64,000 nt of DNA. Source: Trinickia soli. Its GTDB lineage: Bacteria; Pseudomonadota; Gammaproteobacteria; Burkholderiales; Burkholderiaceae. This document shows positions 16,161-25,274 of this stretch, one piece after another. The notes under the pieces were generated by a model, which was given only the letters and a program-made list of their open reading frames with translations, was not told where the DNA came from and searched no databases. The stretch lies in assembly GCF_002879855.1 (NCBI RefSeq), contig NZ_PNYB01000021.1:31949-95948 (forward strand). Reading direction: 5' to 3'. The translations under genes and the position numbers were made by a program. Every line of letters begins with the position of its first letter. Position 1 is the stretch's first letter.

Positions 16161-17216
16161 CTACTTCGAAGCCGGGCCACTCGCAGCGCGCGTGCCCGAA
16201 GCCGGCGATACCGGCGATAGTGCCCGGTATTGCTCGCGCCACTTCGCCAGATCGCCGTTCCATTCGGGAGCGAGCTTGATCAGTTGCGTGGCCGAAGCGG
16301 TGCCAAACGACATCTGCGCATCGGCAAGCGCGCGAATTTCATTCTTTTCGGCAGGCGACGACAAGAAAGCCGAGAAGGCCGGCAAGTCGCGCGCATATTC
16401 CGTTTCGATTTGATCGATTGCCTCGCCCTCCATCGTGGTCGCCATATTCATCATGATCGGTGCGATGGCCCAGCCACTCGCATCGCCACCCGACTTAGCC
16501 GCATCCTGCTGCCATTGCACCATCAGCAGGATCTGGCGGGACATCAGCAAGATGGCGGCGCGGCGCTTGACGACATCGGGTGCGGGAACCGGCATCGACG
16601 AGGGCGCTGGCACTGACCCTGGCATCGTGCCGTCGGCGGCGGCACGCAACTGCGCCTTTTGCATCGAATCGAATTCGATGACGGTCAGCCGGTTTTGAAA
16701 CGCCAGAAAGCGACGGCCAATTTCCGTCGAGTAAAACCGCAGCAAGATCTCCGCGTCTGCGTGCGACAAATGCTGCGCGTAGCTATTCGCGAGCGCGTCG
16801 CGATACATGCGCTGCAATTCCGATTGCACGCTTTTGATTCGGAATTCACGGCGCCGCGCACAATCCTGCATGATCGTTCGCCGCATCGGTTCCCAGCGCG
16901 GGTCCGTCTCGTTCCACTTCGGATTGGTCGGGTCGAGCGTGCGAATGTTGCGCGCGACGCAGGCGGAAATCTCGGCGGCGGCATCGGCGTCCGTCTGCGT
17001 GTTCGCCTGGGCCGGTTTGAGTTGCTGCTCTGCCAGCAACCGTTCGATCTGATTGGGGTCCGCGGCGGACGTGCGTGACGCCTCCCCAGTCGCGCTCACC
17101 TGCTGCCGAGGTTGTAGCGAGAACGCAGGGGCATCCAACGGGGGCGCAGTCTGCGCAGCAATTTGCCAGCATTGCAAAGCGATGCCCGCGCCGATCGACG
17201 CGATGCGACGATTCAT
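16161..17216 (-). CDS. Exported protein of unknown function with DUF2059-like segment
   Basis: 351 residues. Start at 17216 follows GGGGA and begins a signal peptide (MNRRIASIGAGIALQCWQIAAQ), so export is predicted. The middle part (YRDALANSYAQHLSHADAEI, LLRFYSTEIGRRFLAFQNRL) resembles the C-terminal helical region of DUF2059 proteins (fraction of a membrane-bound peptidase-like family), repeated weakly near AEYARDLPAFSAFLSS. A Pro-rich spacer (SVPAPSSMPVPAPD) separates two halves. Function unknown. Convergent with the LysR gene and divergent from the SDR gene. Confidence 0.7.
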   Translation of the reverse strand: MNRRIASIGAGIALQCWQIAAQTAPPLDAPAFSLQPRQQVSATGEASRTSAADPNQIERLLAEQQLKPAQANTQTDADAAAEISACVARNIRTLDPTNPKWNETDPRWEPMRRTIMQDCARRREFRIKSVQSELQRMYRDALANSYAQHLSHADAEILLRFYSTEIGRRFLAFQNRLTVIEFDSMQKAQLRAAADGTMPGSVPAPSSMPVPAPDVVKRRAAILLMSRQILLMVQWQQDAAKSGGDASGWAIAPIMMNMATTMEGEAIDQIETEYARDLPAFSAFLSSPAEKNEIRALADAQMSFGTASATQLIKLAPEWNGDLAKWREQYRALSPVSPASGTRAASGPASK

Positions 17217-17526
17217 GGCGATTCCCCGTACGAAAGGTTCGTTGTAGTCGTTGGAAGGCCGGTCGTTGGAAGGCCGGTATGCCGCGGTGCCTGTGCGCCG
17301 CGCGTTCCAGGGCTGCACCTCGAAATTGTGATGGGCTGGGGCACCGCCGTCTGAGCGGCGCCGCACCGTTAGCCATCCAGTTATTGATGAGTGTAGTTCA
17401 CTATTGAATCAAAAATTGGCTACTTTATGGCATTAGTGCGGAAGTCCAGAATGACGTCCGTGGCCTGAAAACAGACGCCCGTCTGCCAAGCAAGGGCCGA
17501 AACGTCTTCCAATCTGGAGAAAGAAA
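17217..17526. promoter_or_regulatory. 310-bp divergent intergenic region
   Basis: Separates the exported protein gene and the SDR gene and must contain both promoters. It includes a 14-bp direct repeat (GTTGGAAGGCCGGT, twice at about 17250-17279), an AT-rich stretch near 17385-17430 with the small inverted repeat TAGT-TC-ACTA, and the SDR SD (GGAGAAAG). No known operator could be assigned. Confidence 0.4.
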
Positions 17527-18300
17527 ATGAACGCATCCGTTACCCGTCGAACCCTTTCCGGCAAGGTCGCTCTGGTGACCGGCGCAAGTTCCGGTATCGG
17601 CCGCGCGAGCGCCGTTGAACTCGCGCGCCGTGGCGCCAAGGTCGTCGCGAGCGCCCGTCGGCAATCGGAGCTCGAACAACTTGTAGCCGAGATCAGGCAG
17701 GAAGGCTTCGAGGCGTCTGCGGTCGTCGCAGACATCAACGTTGAGCAGAGTGTCATCGACCTCGTTGCCAAGACGGTTTCGACCTACGGACGCATCGACA
17801 TCGCATTCAACAACGCTGGGACAGAAGGCGCGTTCACGCCGTTCGTCGAGCAGACCAACGAGACGTACGACACCATCTTCAACGCCAATGTGCGCGGCGT
17901 TTTCTGGTCGATGAAGCACGAGGCCAAAGCCATGCTGGCGCAAGGAGGTGGAACGATCATCAACAATGCCTCGATGGGCGGCGTGATCGGCTTCGGTAAT
18001 GCGGGGCTCTATATCGCGAGCAAGCACGCGGTGTTGGGCCTGACCAAGACCGCTGCGATCGAGCTATTCAAGCAAGGCGTGCGCGTCAACGCCGTCAATC
18101 CCGGCATCATCGACACGCCGTTCCAGGATCGCATCTGGCCGGATGTCGAAGCGAAGCGGGCTTTCGCAGATTCGACTATTGCGGGCCGGGCCGGTTCGCC
18201 CGAAGAGATCGCCGCGGTCGTGGCGTTCCTCGCTTCCGATGACGCTTCGTTTATCTCGGGGCATGGCCTGCTCGTCGACGGCGGGTATTCGATCGCCTGA
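17527..18300 (+). CDS. Short-chain dehydrogenase/reductase (classical SDR)
   Basis: 257 residues, start after GGAGAAAG. Cofactor loop TGASSGIGRAS, NNAG motif, catalytic Ser in INNASMGG and Tyr-x-x-x-Lys in LYIASKHAVLGL are all present, and the C-terminal SGHGLLVDGGYS is typical. The residue after beta-2 (ASARRQSEL) suggests NADP preference. Substrate unknown. Transcribed alone. Confidence 0.95.
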   Translation: MNASVTRRTLSGKVALVTGASSGIGRASAVELARRGAKVVASARRQSELEQLVAEIRQEGFEASAVVADINVEQSVIDLVAKTVSTYGRIDIAFNNAGTEGAFTPFVEQTNETYDTIFNANVRGVFWSMKHEAKAMLAQGGGTIINNASMGGVIGFGNAGLYIASKHAVLGLTKTAAIELFKQGVRVNAVNPGIIDTPFQDRIWPDVEAKRAFADSTIAGRAGSPEEIAAVVAFLASDDASFISGHGLLVDGGYSIA

Positions 18301-18418
18301 TCGGCCCAAGACGGCGCGGAAGTGTTGTGCTGGTCCGATGTTCTAACGGCGGTATGCGAGCAATCGACCCGGATCATCGCAACCGGTGATTACGGGCACC
18401 AGGCGCGGAAGCGGGCAT

Positions 18419-20683
18419 TCAAGGCAACGCCCACCAAGTGGGCAGCAGCCGTCTGACTTCCGCGCGCCGGAAGCGGTCGTCGATCAAATGCAAGACGCCG
18501 ACGTCCGTTTCGGTGCGGATGACACGCCCCGCCGCCTGTACGACCTTTTGCAAGCCGGGATACAGGTAGACATAGTCGTAGCCGCTACCGAACCTGGCAT
18601 CCATCGTGCGCCGCATTTCTTCATTGACCTCGTTGACTTGCGGCAGTCCGAGCGTGGCGACGAACGCACCGATCAACTGCTCACCGACGAGGTCGACACC
18701 TTCGGAGAAAGCGCCGCCCAGCACGGCCAGTCCGATCCCGCTGCCGGCCGAGCGGAAGCGCGCGAGAAACGCATCGCGCGCCGCTTCATCCATGCCGGGG
18801 GCTTGAGTCCAGATCGGCACATCGGGATGTCGCTGCTGCATCAGCGTTGCCACCCGCTGCAAATAATCGAAGCTGCTTAGGAAGCCTAAGTAATTGCCCG
18901 GTTGCTCGGCATACTGGCGTGCCATGAGATCGGCGATCGGGATCAGCGAGCGTTCGCGATCGCGCCAGCGCGTGGAGACATGAGCGGCAATATGAACGCG
19001 CAATTGCTGAGGGCGGAATGGGCCGTCGACGCTCATGAAAGCCGCCTCTTCGGGCAACCCCAGCATGTCGCGGTAGAAGTGCTCCGGCGCCAGCGTGCCG
19101 GAGAACAAAACGGTAGTGCGTGCGAGCGCGTGCCGTGGCGCAAGGAAATGCGCCGGAACGACGTTGCGCACGCACAGCGCAGACGAAACCTTGCCGCGGT
19201 CCGCTGCGGCCTTTGCGCTCAAGCGCACATCGAACACCGAATGCGTGCCGAATTGTTCGGACAACGAAACAAAATGCATGGCATCGAAGAAGACACGCAG
19301 CAGGCTGTCATCGATCGAAAGTGGCGCGTCGGCCAGATGGTCGGTCACCGCGCCAATCAGGTTTTGAGCGGAGGACAAGACGCGTGCGGGGACTTCCGCG
19401 TACGCCTGATACGCGTTCGTCTGCGTCCGATTGAGCGCGTTCCACTCGCGCTGCAACCGCTTCAGCGGCTCTTTAAGCACGTCGGGCGCAGTTTTTCCGG
19501 CGGCTTTGAATGCGCTTTGCTCGATCGAGGCCGTGTACATCTTGCGCGCGCGCTCGAGCAGGTTGTGCGCTTCGTCGACGAGCACTGCGACGGGCCACTG
19601 ATTGATACGGGCGAGCGCGTAGAGCAGGGCGCTGCTGTCGTAGTAGTAGTTGTAGTCGCCGACGACGACATCGCACCAGCGCGCGAGCTCTTGTGCCAGG
19701 TAATAGGGGCAGACGTCATGGGCGAGCGCTGCCTGACGCACGGTTTCCCGATCGAGGCGGTGGCTTGCAAGCGCCGCTTCCCGTGCATCCCCAAGCCGGT
19801 CGTAAAAGCCACGCGCGAGCGGGCACGATTCGCCATGGCACGACTTGTCGGGGTGCTCGCAGGCCTTGTCGCGTGCAACGAGTTCGAGCGTACGCAGCGG
19901 CAACGCATCGGCGTGGCGATGCAATGAATCGATCGCGTCGAGCGCGAGCGCTCGGCCCGGCGTCTTCGCCGTGAGAAAGAAGACGCGTTCGACGTGCCCT
20001 TGTCCGCACGCCTTGAGCGCCGGAAAGATCGTGGCGAGGGTTTTGCCGATGCCGGTCGGCGCTTGCGCCATCAACGCACCGGCATCGCGCGCCGCGCGAT
20101 AGACGGCCACGGCCAGCTCGCGCTGTCCACTGCGAAACTCGCCATAAGGGAACCGAAGGCGATCGAGTGCCGCGTTGCGTGCCTCGCGATGTTCGCTCTC
20201 GCGCATGGCCCAGCCGAGGAATCGCTCGCACTGATGCTCGAACAAGCTGCGCAGGGCGCACGCCTCGTATGACTGCGTCAACACGGTTTCTTTGCGTGAA
20301 CCGATGTCGAAATAGACGAGCGCCACGTTCAATCGTTCGAGCGCTCGCGCCTGGCAGAGCAGGTGCCCATAGACGAGCGCTTGCGCCCAATGCAGCGCGC
20401 GATGATTCTCGGGCATCGTCTCGAGCTGCCCGCGATAGGTTTTGATTTCCTCGAGGCGATTGAGTGCGGGATCATAACCATCGGCCCGGCCGCGCACGGT
20501 CAACTCGCCATAGGCGCCGCTCAGTGTCAGCTCCGATTCATACCCGGCAGCCCGCCGCGAAGTCACTACCGCATGGCCTTCCATTCCTTCGAGCGCAGTG
20601 GGCGACGGCGTGAAACGCAGATCCAGATCGCCACGCTTGGCCGTGAACTCGCACAGTGTCCGGACCGCGACGATGTAGCTCAT
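18419..20683 (-). CDS. XPD/DinG-type Fe-S DNA helicase with N-terminal PD-(D/E)XK-like domain
   Basis: 754 residues. The helicase core has Walker A (APTGIGKTLATIF), four Cys between CEHPDKSCHGESC and DVCPYYLAQ typical of the 4Fe-4S domain, DEAH (VLVDEAHNLLERA) and a C-terminal helicase motif VI-like AAGRVIRTETD. N-terminal residues about 60-100 read GRADGY...LEEIKTYRG, a D-x(n)-E-x-K pattern like Cas4/RecB nucleases. The start at 20683 overlaps the nuclease gene stop by 4 nt (ATGA), so both are cotranslated. A role in unwinding damaged or crosslinked DNA is inferred. Confidence 0.92.
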   Translation of the reverse strand: MSYIVAVRTLCEFTAKRGDLDLRFTPSPTALEGMEGHAVVTSRRAAGYESELTLSGAYGELTVRGRADGYDPALNRLEEIKTYRGQLETMPENHRALHWAQALVYGHLLCQARALERLNVALVYFDIGSRKETVLTQSYEACALRSLFEHQCERFLGWAMRESEHREARNAALDRLRFPYGEFRSGQRELAVAVYRAARDAGALMAQAPTGIGKTLATIFPALKACGQGHVERVFFLTAKTPGRALALDAIDSLHRHADALPLRTLELVARDKACEHPDKSCHGESCPLARGFYDRLGDAREAALASHRLDRETVRQAALAHDVCPYYLAQELARWCDVVVGDYNYYYDSSALLYALARINQWPVAVLVDEAHNLLERARKMYTASIEQSAFKAAGKTAPDVLKEPLKRLQREWNALNRTQTNAYQAYAEVPARVLSSAQNLIGAVTDHLADAPLSIDDSLLRVFFDAMHFVSLSEQFGTHSVFDVRLSAKAAADRGKVSSALCVRNVVPAHFLAPRHALARTTVLFSGTLAPEHFYRDMLGLPEEAAFMSVDGPFRPQQLRVHIAAHVSTRWRDRERSLIPIADLMARQYAEQPGNYLGFLSSFDYLQRVATLMQQRHPDVPIWTQAPGMDEAARDAFLARFRSAGSGIGLAVLGGAFSEGVDLVGEQLIGAFVATLGLPQVNEVNEEMRRTMDARFGSGYDYVYLYPGLQKVVQAAGRVIRTETDVGVLHLIDDRFRRAEVRRLLPTWWALP

Positions 20684-22365
20684 GGCAAGGCCGCTACGGT
20701 GTCGAAGGCGGGCGCTTGTGCCCAGCGCACGTCCAGCACTCGCACGGGGATGCCGTGCGCGATGCAATAGCGCAGCCAGCGTGTTTGGTTGTCTTGCAGC
20801 TTGTCGCCCGGGCCTTTGATTTCGATGAACTCGTAGCGCTGCTCGCGGGGCCAAAACCGGACGAGGTCGGGCAGGCCCGAGCGGTTCTCGCGAATGTCGG
20901 CGAGCAAGCGCATAAAGCAGAGCTTCAGGTGAGTCGCGGGCAGACAATCGAGCGCATGGTCGACGAGGTGAGGCGTCAACATTCCCCAAAATACGAACGG
21001 CGATTGCAAGCCGGCTTTGACTTCGAGGTGATGCCGAATCGTCGCCTGATAAGCGCTGCTATCGAGTTGCGCAAGGCAGTTCGCGAACATCTGCTTGCGA
21101 CGCGCGAAGAAGTCCGGCGCGTGCAGATCGGCCGGCCCGCGTTGAAACGGATGGAAGAATGCGCCCGGCACGGGCGCAAACACGGCTTCCCAACACAGCA
21201 GACCGAACAGCGAATTGATCAGGCCGTTTTCGACGTAAAACACCGGAACGTCATCGGTATGGAGATGATCGCGAACGACGTATTCGACGGCGAACGGCTC
21301 GTCGGGGTAAGGCAGTACGATCGTTTCGCGCTCGATTGCGCGCTCGCGGGCGGCGCGCTCCGTGCTCCGTCCCAACGCCCGGTGCAGTCTCGGCAGCATG
21401 CGAGCAACGCGCTGGGATTCTGCCTCGCTTTCGGGTTCGCGCATCGCTTGGCCCGCCAGTTCGAGCGCCTCGGCGAAGCGCCCCTCGCGTTCGAGCACCC
21501 GCATGCGCCGATGCCTTGCACCGGGCCATGCGCTGCCAGCATATGCGTCGAGCGCAACGGGCCAATGTGCAAGCCGTTCGGCGTGATGACCGATCCGAAA
21601 CAGCAATTTTGCGCGTCGCATTTCGAGCCAGGGATTGTCGATGTCGACGCCCTTCGCCGCGCCGAGCAACTGCGCAAGATCGTCCGCTTCGACGAGCGCA
21701 TCGAGCGCAGCGCGGCATGCATGCAGCGAGAGATAGCCGTCGATATCCGCGCGCGAGCGAAAGGCGCGAGCCGACATGGGAAACGGCACGGACTCATATT
21801 GATAGATGCCCAAATCGGCGAGCACGAATTCTGTCCAATCCTGGTGCAGGTTGCCGAAAAACATGAGCCGCAGCCGTTCGCACAGCGCAGCGATCGTCGT
21901 GCGCAATACCGTGTCCGTTTCGTTGGTGTTCGCGCTCCATTCACGATAACGCCGTGGCTCCGGGTAAGTGTCGCGAAGCACGTCCAGCCAGGCAGCCTTG
22001 CTCAGATGTTTATGACTGGCGGCCGATGGCAACATACGCGCGAGTTCGGGGCGCGTGGCGAGCGAGAACAGTTCGTCGATCGTGACCGGCGCGTCCGTGT
22101 CCACCCACCCGAGCGCGGCCAGCGGCGCGGCCGCCGCCAGCGGGCAACCGATTTCTTCGTAGACGAGCCGGCTCGCGCGAAACAGCGGCCCCTGACGCAT
22201 CAACATGCGCACGAGCAGCGCGCGCGACTGCAGCGGCAGACCGGCGAAGTCATGCAGAAAGTCGCGCTCGCCCATGTCGAGCAAATCGTCGTAGCGCTCA
22301 GCGATCCACGCCAGCGCACGCTCGAAATTCGACAAGTAATAGGGCGAGGGAGCGGTGGAAAGCAC
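20680..22365 (-). CDS. FAN1-like VRR-NUC nuclease
   Basis: 561 residues from a GTG at 22365; the frame is open further upstream but the LexA box at 22381 argues for this start. The C-terminal VRR-NUC domain shows the nuclease core: GLPDLVRFWPREQRYEFIEI ending in EIKGPGD (D...E-x-K), then RWLRYCIAHGIPVRVLDVRW. The N-terminal part (NFERALAWIAERYDDLLDMG...SRALLVRMLMRQGPLFRASR) matches the SAP/TPR-like region of FAN1, which removes interstrand crosslinks. Operon with the XPD-type helicase. Confidence 0.92.
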   Translation of the reverse strand: MLSTAPSPYYLSNFERALAWIAERYDDLLDMGERDFLHDFAGLPLQSRALLVRMLMRQGPLFRASRLVYEEIGCPLAAAAPLAALGWVDTDAPVTIDELFSLATRPELARMLPSAASHKHLSKAAWLDVLRDTYPEPRRYREWSANTNETDTVLRTTIAALCERLRLMFFGNLHQDWTEFVLADLGIYQYESVPFPMSARAFRSRADIDGYLSLHACRAALDALVEADDLAQLLGAAKGVDIDNPWLEMRRAKLLFRIGHHAERLAHWPVALDAYAGSAWPGARHRRMRVLEREGRFAEALELAGQAMREPESEAESQRVARMLPRLHRALGRSTERAARERAIERETIVLPYPDEPFAVEYVVRDHLHTDDVPVFYVENGLINSLFGLLCWEAVFAPVPGAFFHPFQRGPADLHAPDFFARRKQMFANCLAQLDSSAYQATIRHHLEVKAGLQSPFVFWGMLTPHLVDHALDCLPATHLKLCFMRLLADIRENRSGLPDLVRFWPREQRYEFIEIKGPGDKLQDNQTRWLRYCIAHGIPVRVLDVRWAQAPAFDTVAALP

Positions 22366-22380
22366 GACGGTTCTGCGGGG

Positions 22381-22396
22381 CTGTATAAATGTACAG
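22381..22396 (-). promoter_or_regulatory. LexA (SOS) box upstream of the FAN1-like/helicase operon
   Basis: CTGTATAAATGTACAG is an exact CTGT-N8-ACAG match to the proteobacterial LexA operator, 15 bp upstream of the chosen GTG at 22365. This places both repair genes under SOS control (inference from known LexA sites). Confidence 0.8.
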
Positions 22397-22544
22397 GGAT
22401 GATAGCAAATTCGGCCACAGCGGCGGCCGATCCGCGCTGCGCGGATAGGTTCGATTCGGCACCAAGCGCGTGCTGCGGCGATAATTCGGTCAACCGTGCT
22501 CGTATGCACGTGGGCGCCGCCTTCTCCAACTCGCTCGGATACCC

Positions 22545-23210
22545 ATGAACACATTGACGCGCATCGCGCGCTTTCTCGGCAACCGCCCGCGCATCGTTAT
22601 CGCCGCGGCGCTCGGCATCCTGGCATACCTGATCGAGCCGTGGCAGCTGCGTCCCATTCAGCGGGCGCTGCTCGCATGGGACGTTGGCATGTGGCTTTAC
22701 CTCGTCATGATCTGGGTGCTGATGATGAGGGCCAGCCCCGCCGATGTGCAACGGGTGGCCGAGCGCGAGAACGAAGGCGCGACGGCCGTGCTCGCCATCA
22801 TTACCTGTGCGGCGATTGCGAGCGTGGCTGCAATCGTGGTCGAGCTATCCGCCACCAAGGGACTCGGGCCGAAGCAGGCGGGCATCAACTATGCGCTCAC
22901 CGGCGCGACCATGCTGGGCGCCTGGCTGTTGATTCCGACGGTTTTTACATTGCAGTACGCGCGCTATTACCACCAGACACGCGAACATGAGGCGTCGTTG
23001 AAGTTTCCGGATCAAGACGAACCGCTTGATTACTGGGATTTCTTATATTTCTCATTCACGATTGCGGTTGCATCGCAGACATCCGATGTTTCTTTATGTT
23101 CGAGTCGCGCGCGACGCACGGCGCTGGCTCAATCGGTTTTGTCGTTCTTCTTCAATGCCGCGCTATTGGGGCTTTCGGTGAATATCGCGGCGGGGTTGTT
23201 GGGATCGTAA
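22545..23210 (+). CDS. DUF1345 membrane protein
   Basis: 221 residues. Several hydrophobic segments (IVIAAALGILAYLI, VGMWLYLVMIWVLMM, AVLAIITCAAIASVAAIVV, NYALTGATMLGAWLLIPTVF, FFFNAALLGLSVNIAAGLLG) match DUF1345, with the diagnostic YWDFLYFSFTIAVASQTSDV near the C-terminus. Inner-membrane; function unknown. Divergent from the SOS operon, but no LexA box faces it closely. Confidence 0.9.
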   Translation: MNTLTRIARFLGNRPRIVIAAALGILAYLIEPWQLRPIQRALLAWDVGMWLYLVMIWVLMMRASPADVQRVAERENEGATAVLAIITCAAIASVAAIVVELSATKGLGPKQAGINYALTGATMLGAWLLIPTVFTLQYARYYHQTREHEASLKFPDQDEPLDYWDFLYFSFTIAVASQTSDVSLCSSRARRTALAQSVLSFFFNAALLGLSVNIAAGLLGS

Positions 23211-23236
23211 TACGACGGAGAAGGGGCTCTCTGTGC

Positions 23237-23265
23237 GTTGCTGGCCGCCGTTCGCGGCCAGCAAC
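23237..23265. terminator. Bidirectional hairpin between convergent genes
   Basis: Perfect 12-bp stem (GTTGCTGGCCGC / GCGGCCAGCAAC) with a 5-nt loop, between the ends of the DUF1345 and pirin genes. No U-tract, so it may be a weak or Rho-assisted terminator. Confidence 0.55.
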
Positions 23266-23305
23266 GGCGGCCAGGGCGATGTCCCGGCTGCCGATCAGCG
23301 CACCT

Positions 23306-24034
23306 TCACCGCATCTGCGGCGTCTCCCGCGCACGCAGATCGAACACGAGCACTTCCGCCGCCTTACCTTCGGTCAGCGTCAGCGCGGTCTCGTCACGGA
23401 GCTTGGCGCCATCGCCCGCAACGAGCTTGACGCCGTTCAGCGTGACCTCGCCGCTGGCCACATGCACGTACGCGTACCGCTCGGCCGGTAGCGACAGCGA
23501 CGCCGTTTGATCGCCGTCGAGCTTGGCGGAATAGACGCGTGCGTCCTGCCTCAGCGTCAGCGATCCGTCGGCCCCGTCGGGCGAAAGCATGAGCCGCAGG
23601 TTTCCTTGCTTCTCTTGCTCACCGACGTGCATCTGCTGATAGCGAGGCGGCGCACCCAGCGCCGCCTCCGAAGGCAAAATCCAGATCTGCAGAAAATGCA
23701 CGGGGTCGGTGGACGACGGGTTGTATTCGCTATGCGCGACGCCCGTACCCGCACTCATCAGCTGCACGTCGCCGGGCACGATCGTCGAGCCGGTGCCCAT
23801 CGAGTCCCGATGTTCGAGCGCGCCCTCGAGCACGTACGAGAAAATTTCCATGTCGCGATGCGGATGACGGCCAAAGCCACGTCCCGCAGCCACGCGATCG
23901 TCGTTGATCACGAGCAGATCGGAAAAGCCCGCTTGCTCCGGGTCGAAGTAGTTGGCGAACGAGAAGGTGTGGCGCGAGCTCAACCATCCATGCTCGGCGA
24001 CGCCGCGATCGGTAGCTTTCCTGATTTCGATCAT
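23306..24034 (-). CDS. Pirin-family protein (bicupin, quercetinase-like)
   Basis: 242 residues, start after GGAGGA. N-terminal cupin carries the metal-binding set GFGRHPHRDMEIFSYVLEG, EHRDSMG and GTGVAHSEYNPS, as in YhhW/pirin quercetin 2,3-dioxygenases. The C-terminal cupin lacks the ligands, as usual. A cytosolic iron protein; quercetinase activity is only known for some relatives. Confidence 0.93.
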   Translation of the reverse strand: MIEIRKATDRGVAEHGWLSSRHTFSFANYFDPEQAGFSDLLVINDDRVAAGRGFGRHPHRDMEIFSYVLEGALEHRDSMGTGSTIVPGDVQLMSAGTGVAHSEYNPSSTDPVHFLQIWILPSEAALGAPPRYQQMHVGEQEKQGNLRLMLSPDGADGSLTLRQDARVYSAKLDGDQTASLSLPAERYAYVHVASGEVTLNGVKLVAGDGAKLRDETALTLTEGKAAEVLVFDLRARETPQMR

Positions 24035-24237
24035 CTTTTTCCTCCGAAACGTTAGGACGCCGAACGAATGAAGCAGGGTTGGCGTCGATGGGTACAGAGT
24101 CTAGGCCAACGTTTCATCGATCAGAAGACCTACGGCGCGGACTCACCGTCTCATGGATGGGACAATCGGCGGGTGGTGCGGCAGGCGGCCCGCGCGCAGT
24201 TCTCGCGCGAGGCATTTGCGTTCAGCCTCACGCACAG

Positions 24238-25140
24238 CTAGCCGCCGAGCCTGGCCCGCGCCTGCTCGCCCAAATAGCGCCAAAGACGCTCTGCAACGGG
24301 CCCATGCGGCCTGTCGCTGCAGCGCGCGATGACGATGTCCTCGCTCGCACCGGGAAGATGACGGCCGGCGAGCGACCGCAGTCGATCCCTGCGCAGGTCG
24401 TCTTCGATCATGTATCGAGGCAAATGACCCCAGCCCAAGCCCTGCAGAATGATTTCGCGCTTCATCGACTGATCGGCGACGGTGCATTGCGGAGCGCCGT
24501 CGATGACGAAGTAATTGCGTGAAGGTGTGTGGCGCGCCGTGTCGCGCATCACGCATTGAGTCAATTCGCGCAGATGGTCGGGCTTGACCGTGCGAGGCAA
24601 ACCGGCCGGCAATAGGGCGGGCGAAATGACGGGGATGAGCCCGACCTTGCAGACATCGATCCATTCGATGCGCGGGTTGGCCTTGTCGACGACGTGCACG
24701 ATCAAATCGGCATCGCCGTCGAGCAGGCGTTCCTGGGGCCCGGTGACGGCCTCCACATGGAGATGCATCCGCGTGCCCGGGCAGGTTCTAAAAAATTGAG
24801 AGAGCAGTTCGAGCGTCTGTTGCCTGGGGCACAGATCGCCGATGACGACGTGCAATTCGCTTTCGTCTCCCATCGCCAACTGCGCAGCGTAGGTGCGCAG
24901 CCCATGGAATTCGCTCAGCAGCGTTTGGGACTTGCGATGCAAGGCGCGTCCCGCGGCCGTCATGCGCACGCGATAGCCGCTGCGATCGAGCAACTCGAGG
25001 CCGAGTTGCCGCTCGAGTCTGGCCACGGCCGCGAACACGGCCGGGTGCGATCGATGCAGTGCGGCGGCGGCCGCTTGAAAGCCGCCTGCGCGGACGACGG
25101 CGTCGAAACACTGCAAATCGTGGAGCGTGAATTCACTCAT
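24238..25140 (-). CDS. LysR-type transcriptional regulator
   Basis: 300 residues. HTH MSEFTLHDLQCFDAVVRAGGFQAAAAALHRSHPAVFAAVARLE is followed by an effector domain (ELHVVIGDLCPRQQTLELLS). A Met 11 codons further upstream (25173) is possible but would put the start in the palindrome. Divergent from the enol-lactonase-like gene across a 134-bp gap holding a 16-bp perfect inverted repeat, its probable binding site. Confidence 0.9.
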   Translation of the reverse strand: MSEFTLHDLQCFDAVVRAGGFQAAAAALHRSHPAVFAAVARLERQLGLELLDRSGYRVRMTAAGRALHRKSQTLLSEFHGLRTYAAQLAMGDESELHVVIGDLCPRQQTLELLSQFFRTCPGTRMHLHVEAVTGPQERLLDGDADLIVHVVDKANPRIEWIDVCKVGLIPVISPALLPAGLPRTVKPDHLRELTQCVMRDTARHTPSRNYFVIDGAPQCTVADQSMKREIILQGLGWGHLPRYMIEDDLRRDRLRSLAGRHLPGASEDIVIARCSDRPHGPVAERLWRYLGEQARARLGG

Positions 25141-25164
25141 GTCGATAGATGTCGGAGTGCCGTT

Positions 25165-25206
25165 GAAAGACATTACAAAGAATATCAAAACTTTGTAATG
25201 TCTTTC
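25165..25206. promoter_or_regulatory. 16-bp perfect inverted repeat between divergent LysR and hydrolase genes
   Basis: GAAAGACATTACAAAG (25165-25180) and its exact complement (25191-25206) flank a 10-nt AT-rich spacer. Central placement between divergent genes suggests an operator for the LysR protein or overlapping promoters rather than a terminator; no U-tract follows. Confidence 0.65.
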
Positions 25207-25274
25207 GTCGAGCTGCGCGCCTACGATGCTTCCTGTCGAACCGAGTCACTCAACGCTCAATGAGGAGGGTTTTC

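Noticed and set aside
16067..16220. Short plus-strand frame starting MATFANNNAGFD after the LysR gene
   Set aside because: Overlaps the LysR tail and the opposite gene, with no SD and no recognised family.
20656..22548. 630-codon plus-strand open frame antisense to the VRR-NUC gene
   Set aside because: High-GC shadow: it has no family motif and no SD, and lies fully opposite a recognised gene.
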